A stretch of 64,000 nt of DNA from the NCBI GenBank assembly GCA_015178975.1, contig WHVD01000055.1, forward strand, positions 186,001-250,000. Direction: 5' to 3'. This stretch comes from Hysterangium stoloniferum. Its lineage: Eukaryota; Basidiomycota; Agaricomycetes; Hysterangiales; Hysterangiaceae. This document shows, in pieces, positions 59,502 through 64,000 of this stretch. The notes below the pieces were generated by a model that did no database searches, was not told the origin of the DNA, and worked only from the letters and a program-made list of their open reading frames with translations. Within the stretch, counting starts at the first letter, position 1. Every line of letters starts with the position of its first letter. The translations under genes and the position numbers were made by a program.

Positions 59502-61511
59502 GGTGCCCCCCAAGGACTCTTGGACGGTTCGATTACTCCCTGCTGGAACCAAGTATCCATTTGTTCATCAATGACCTTCCTATTAGCTGGGGAGGTTGGG
59601 AACATTGACATTGAAATAGGTTGTGCACCCTCTTTCAATGGGACAGTGACCTTGACATCTACTTGTCCCAATCACCCGTCTACTCCGAAGGTTAGGACGT
59701 TCTTAGTTAATACCGACTCCAAGTGGGAGGAGACATCGGTAGGGATGTCAGGTCCTAAGTTAACCAGCTTATGCAGATCTTCTGCACGAAACGTTTCCGT
59801 GGTGGCAACCTCTGACGTTTTAGGGCCTGCTGGGTCGAAATCATCTGCGAGTTCCCGTTCTGGGGGCAGTCTGGAAGAGTGAGGATTAAGGACACGTTCC
59901 TCTTCTATTCTTGATAGACTCTCGACGAGATGGGCGATCTTGGTAGCCGTTGACTGTATCGAAGCTTTCTCAGTCGAAGATCTAGGGGTCTGGGCCCATT
60001 TGTTCATGTCGTGAATTAATCCAACGGTTTCCCCTCGTCTAATGATTCTTGGCATTGGAGAGGGATTAGCGAGAGGTATTGCGGCGTGTTCCCTAGAGAT
60101 GGTGGTGGTGGGAGCAGCTAGTATACTCCCATTGTCATTTTGCAAGACAATTCCCTCGGCTATCCATTGGTCACCAGTAAGATCTCCTACAAAGATTGGT
60201 ACTAGTCGAGCCGATTCCGGTTCTATAGTACAATCCTGCAAGGCCTGTGCGACTCTTTCAGTACGCACTCCTTTGTCTGGTTTGGAAGTCAATTCAGGTG
60301 AGTCATTGGTTAGTTCCTCAAGAGAGGGTGTTTATAATTACTATAATCTCAAATATTTACTAATAAAAGTCTTATTTTTACAAAACTCCATCTTTAAATA
60401 GTGATATCTATTCTGAAACAATTATATCATCAAAAAACAACCATCAGAAATAGTTCTCCATATTACATCTTATACAACCCATAGTTATTTAACAAATTCC
60501 ATTGTATATAATTTCCTTCCTTTTACAGATGCCTACTAATATTTTATTAGTACTTTGTTTTTTAAAAGTTGTAATGAAGTTATTTCCATGTAAAATATGT
60601 AAAATATTATTGGAAATTCTTCATACTACAGCTGTCTTTATTAAGTAAAACCCCCTATATATTCTGGGTATGTTGAATCAAGTAGAAATCTGCTTAGATT
60701 GACAGATCTATTCCGAAGTAATACATATGTATTTAGAGGTGCCAATGATATACATATGCATGGAATGGACTATTTAAAGGTATCTATTTTTTAAAAGTAT
60801 TAGTGTTTCAAACTACTAATTTTTTTTATTGTCTACTTGTGTCCAGAAAGATTCATTAGTTTGTAATGTATGAGAGAGTTAAAACTTTTTGAAAGTTTTA
60901 AAAACCAAATTATGTTTGAATCACATCCCAGGTGTTTAAATGACCTTTAGAGTATATTAGAATTTGGTATACTTAATAGTTTTCAGATATCCTCCAAGGG
61001 GGATTTTGCTAATCGAAAAGGCTAAAGGCTGCGGCTCCTTGGAAGAACTAGCTGGGATAGATCCTGCTCTCCCAGGCAAAATCAATCTGGAGCCCAGCAG
61101 TTGGTCTTGCAGTGTCCCGATCTCATAGTTCACGTGAAAGTCTTCTCCAAGAAGAATCGGGATGGTCATACCTCGGACAACGTACGTTTCGGTGGTAAAT
61201 TTAAGGAGCATACTGGTGTCGTCCTCGAGATAAATGGGGACATTGACATATCCTAATACTTTGGCATTACCGGGAAGTTGTACGAGGCGCAGCTTGAGTC
61301 CTTGCTTGAGCTTAGGGCGGTCCTCTAGTTCCTTATAGAAGTCTTCTGAAATTAAGGAGAGGTCGGCCCCAGCATCCAGCCTGATTTTAATAGGATTTGA
61401 GGCTTCTGAATTCCCTACGCGTCCGTAGACATGTAATGCTGAAATCCCAATACTGGAATATCCACCTGGAGGGTCCCTTCTGCGATAGATAATAGTTGAA
61501 TCTTCCTTCAT
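59502..61511 (-). pseudogene. Element C protease and RT-proximal region
   Basis: The retropepsin-like motif IRLDAGADLSLISEDF (DAG in place of DTG) lies near 61370, VPIYLEDD and ILLGEDFHVNYEIG follow, then an AT-rich insert breaks the linker. Colinear sequence continues at 60292 with KPDKGVRTERVAQALQDCTI, as in B. A TGA-like break near 59671 separates the FGVDG end from QVDVKVTVPLKEGAQPISMS. Confidence 0.85.
60331..60984. mobile_element. AT-rich insertion of unknown type in element C pol (about 650 bp)
   Basis: B and C align on both sides, but C has about 650 bp of very AT-rich sequence between KIPLGGYLK and the EELTNDSPEL linker. Composition differs sharply from the rest of C. No long open frame, no clear terminal repeats and no clear duplication could be seen. 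Ends are approximate. Confidence 0.6.
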
Positions 61512-61769
61512 AAGCCGACTGGATCGGGGGTATTGGACTCTAGGTCTTTTGCTTTCTTTTCTTGTAGCCAGTTTGACATTCCTCCTGATACGTCTACCGT
61601 TAAGTACCTTGGGAGTGGGGTTCGAAATAGAGTCGTCTGCTTCAGAGTCTGATTCATCGCTAGGAATTAAGTTGGGTAATTGCCCTGGGTCGAAGGGGAA
61701 GCTCTCCTCCTCCGATCCCTCTGACTCAGAGGGGTCTTCTATAATGTAGGTCTGACTTATTTCCTTAGA

Positions 61770-64000
61770 TCAGTTAGCAAATGCGTCCTCGTCGACGATT
61801 TCCTCAATGGTGGGAGGTTCAGGTCGCGATAAAACTCTCATCTCAGTCAGACCTTCACAGTTCTGATGATGAGTGTCTAACCAGTCTCCTTTCTCGAGAA
61901 AATCACAGTCTGATATAGAAACATCAACTTGCGATGTCTCGTTCTCATTCGAAGATGTGTTCACGTCTGAAATGATGTTGTCCTCTGGCTGAGGAAGGTA
62001 GACAGAAATGAAAATCGATTCCTCATCAATGATATGTACTTGTCCTTGTACACTTAATCCATAAACCATTTCATAAGCCCTTTGATCCTCCGCCTCCTCC
62101 ATTGGGTTCTGCACGGAGCACTTGTTAATAGAGACATAGTGCGACATCCTGCCCACATGGGGGCAGTCGATCTTGAAATGTTCTAAACTCCCGCAAATCC
62201 AACACTCCTTCGGGGGTTTGGCGATGCTTTTCTTGTCACTTTGTTCGAAAAAGAACTTGCCGTGTTTCTTACCCTGCTTTGCGTTCGATCTCCTAGGGAC
62301 GGTTTTATCCTCGAGTTCGCCGAGGAGGACGTGACCTCGGTTAGTGGGGTCGATTCCTCTAGAGTGTTCTTCCTCATGCCAGGGATCCGACTCGTCTTGC
62401 TTGGCGATCATGACTCTGGGCTTTTGGAACCAATAATGCTCTCGATGTGTTTGAACCCAGGCGTTAATCAGAGCCTCCTGTAAATTGTTAAATTGTTCAC
62501 ATAAGTCTGCAGGCTCATGATGTCGTCGATAGGTTGTCCCTGTAGAAGGTAAAGCCATTCCGTGGGCAGCGTCAGGATGTGTCTGCATGTTTCATCCTGC
62601 CAGTTTTGGTGGAACCCGTATAAGAATCGATAGAGCTTGACCCTCTGCTGAATGTAATGAATGGGTGTCTCACAATTATGCCCGATTTGTCGAAATTTCA
62701 TGGCTTCCCATTCTAGAGCTAAGGATTCGCGCCAACGAGTTCCAAGTAATCCTTCTACGATACCCCAAAGAAACGATCCGTGAGATTGACTGAATTCAGT
62801 GCGATGTTCACGGTCTAAAGTGCTCCACCAGATCTTGGCATTGCCGGTAAGTCATCTTGGCAGAGCGACCCCCAACAATGTACTCATGGAGTCTGAGATC
62901 TCTGAGAGACTCATAATATCCATGATGTAATCCAATGCCTTGGACTGAGTTCCGTCATATTCGGGAAGGTCTGACCATTTTATCTTGATGTCGTTGGTGT
63001 TAAGAGCGATCTTTTTATCCTTAGGTAAGTCATCGATAGGTGCTCTGGCTTGAGGCTGCATCGGAGTTTGAAAGGGAGAGTTAGGTACTCTATTGTAATG
63101 CCCCCCACATCCCGAATTCTCTCCATAGCTTGAGGCACTAGAACTCCCAGATGAATTACTAGGGTGTCCTCCTGCTGGCAGAAAGGGGTTCAAGGAGATT
63201 GGCAGGGAATGGTGGGGATCGACTGGATTCAGCGATCCTCGACCAGCAACTTGACCAGCTATACCCTCGGTGAATGCAGTAGAGAAAGACGGTCGACCCC
63301 TGTTGGCAACTGATCAATTCCTAGTCGCAGCTTGTTGATCACCAACATTAGGACTACTCGGAATTCATTTGAACGTGACATGAGAACGGTGAATTCCCTG
63401 ATGGGGGGTAGGGCTAGGTTCCATTGTGATGCCTCTCTCGATTTCGGTCGTATTCAAAGGTCAACGAGGTTGAGGTTGATAGAGGGGAGTGCAGATTTCC
63501 ATTCCCTTTTCCTGAAGACGTTCTGCAACTTGTGTCCTCATATCCGACGGGAAGTCTTGCAAAATAATGGGACGATTGATCGAATGAAGGAAACAAGTGT
63601 TGGGAGACCCATTCAGGGTATGAACAAATGAACTGGTTGTGGAGATGGGCGAATCGGGTACCTGAATGGAATCACCGTAAGGGTAGAGCACTTCCAAAAC
63701 CATCTTATCAAGCCTCCTCTGGTTTCGCCTTAACCGACCCCTTAAAGTAAAATACACAAACGAAGAATTCTGAGTGATCCCATTAAGAGACTCCTTCAAC
63801 ATCCGGATGTATATATACTGGTAGTCAACTTTGGGGACAATGTGATCCCCACTGAGCAGGACGTGAAGGATTTGCAATGTGTCATCATGTGTGCGGAGCA
63901 CTTCTAGAAATGAAGAGAACACTTCTTGCTTAAGAATCGTCCTTCCTTCTTCCATAACAGAAGTAACCTCACTCAACCATTCGGGAATCGAGCGGGTCAA
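61770..64000 (-). pseudogene. Element C gag and zinc knuckle (5' end outside window)
   Basis: The CCHC knuckle CWICGSLEHFKIDC lies near 62170-62215. SDLPEYDGTQSKALDYIMDI, QIGHNCETPIHYIQQRVKLY and PDSPISTTSSFVHTLNGSPN are colinear with element B gag. Several stops and small shifts (near 62500, 62850, 63310, 63460) break the frame. The start codon and 5' LTR are beyond 64000. Confidence 0.88.

Larger units (their letters stand above)
54955..64000 (-). mobile_element. Chromovirus element C, related to B, broken and running off the right edge
   Basis: The minus-strand chromodomain, integrase, RNase H, RT, protease, knuckle and gag are colinear with element B and similar throughout. It is interrupted by LTR E (56791-57610), a family A solo LTR (58779-59501) and an AT-rich insert (about 60331-60984). 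The 3' end is lost at LTR D. Frames are more broken than in B. Confidence 0.92.

Overview
The window looks like repeat-rich nuclear DNA of a filamentous basidiomycete, most likely a mushroom-forming agaricomycete. The reasons are very short (about 45-60 nt) GT-AG introns at high density, a GH30 endo-beta-1,6-glucanase split into 17 exons, a fungal C2H2 regulator, and many Ty3/gypsy elements including chromodomain-bearing ones. I could not run a search, so the organism is an inference. Only two host genes can be fully supported: the GH30 gene (12964-15489, minus) and the C2H2 zinc-finger gene (28553-31684, plus).

Layout. 1-5174: a minus-strand gypsy element (family A) running off the left edge, with pol, gag and its 5' LTR. 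6880-9457: a very old CpG-starved gypsy pol remnant, followed by an old LTR fragment (9970-10331). 10332-28552: host DNA with the GH30 gene and long gene-poor stretches holding palindromes, a foldback and diverged tandem duplications. 28553-31684: the C2H2 gene. 31685-35740: intergenic DNA with a tandem array at 34731-35340.

36076-64000 is a nest of insertions that can be ordered by target-site duplications. A plus-strand family A element begins with an LTR that was itself hit by a solo LTR of another family (F) and by a second family A LTR (duplication GTCTC). Its gag is split by a complete 11.6-kb chromovirus (element B, duplication CCAAG). The pol of B is in turn split by a 411-bp miniature LTR element (TRIM, duplication TATAC). 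The plus-strand A pol is cut by a family D LTR whose other side lies in the chromodomain of a further chromovirus (element C), which continues past the right edge. C carries solo LTRs of families E (CCCAT) and A (GGTGC) plus an AT-rich insert.

Most interesting items: (1) the TRIM has two identical 128-bp LTRs, each holding a complete tRNA-like cloverleaf with Pol III A and B boxes; (2) element B carries an extra long sense open frame between the chromodomain and the 3' LTR; (3) family A lacks a TGG-type primer site but has a perfect 11-nt match between its PBS and the predicted start of its own transcript, as in Tf1-type self-priming; (4) nearly all nonsense mutations in the retroelements are Arg CGA to TGA changes at CpG, implying cytosine methylation decay; (5) the GH30 gene needs a 5-nt micro-exon. 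No element in the window looks autonomous as it stands.
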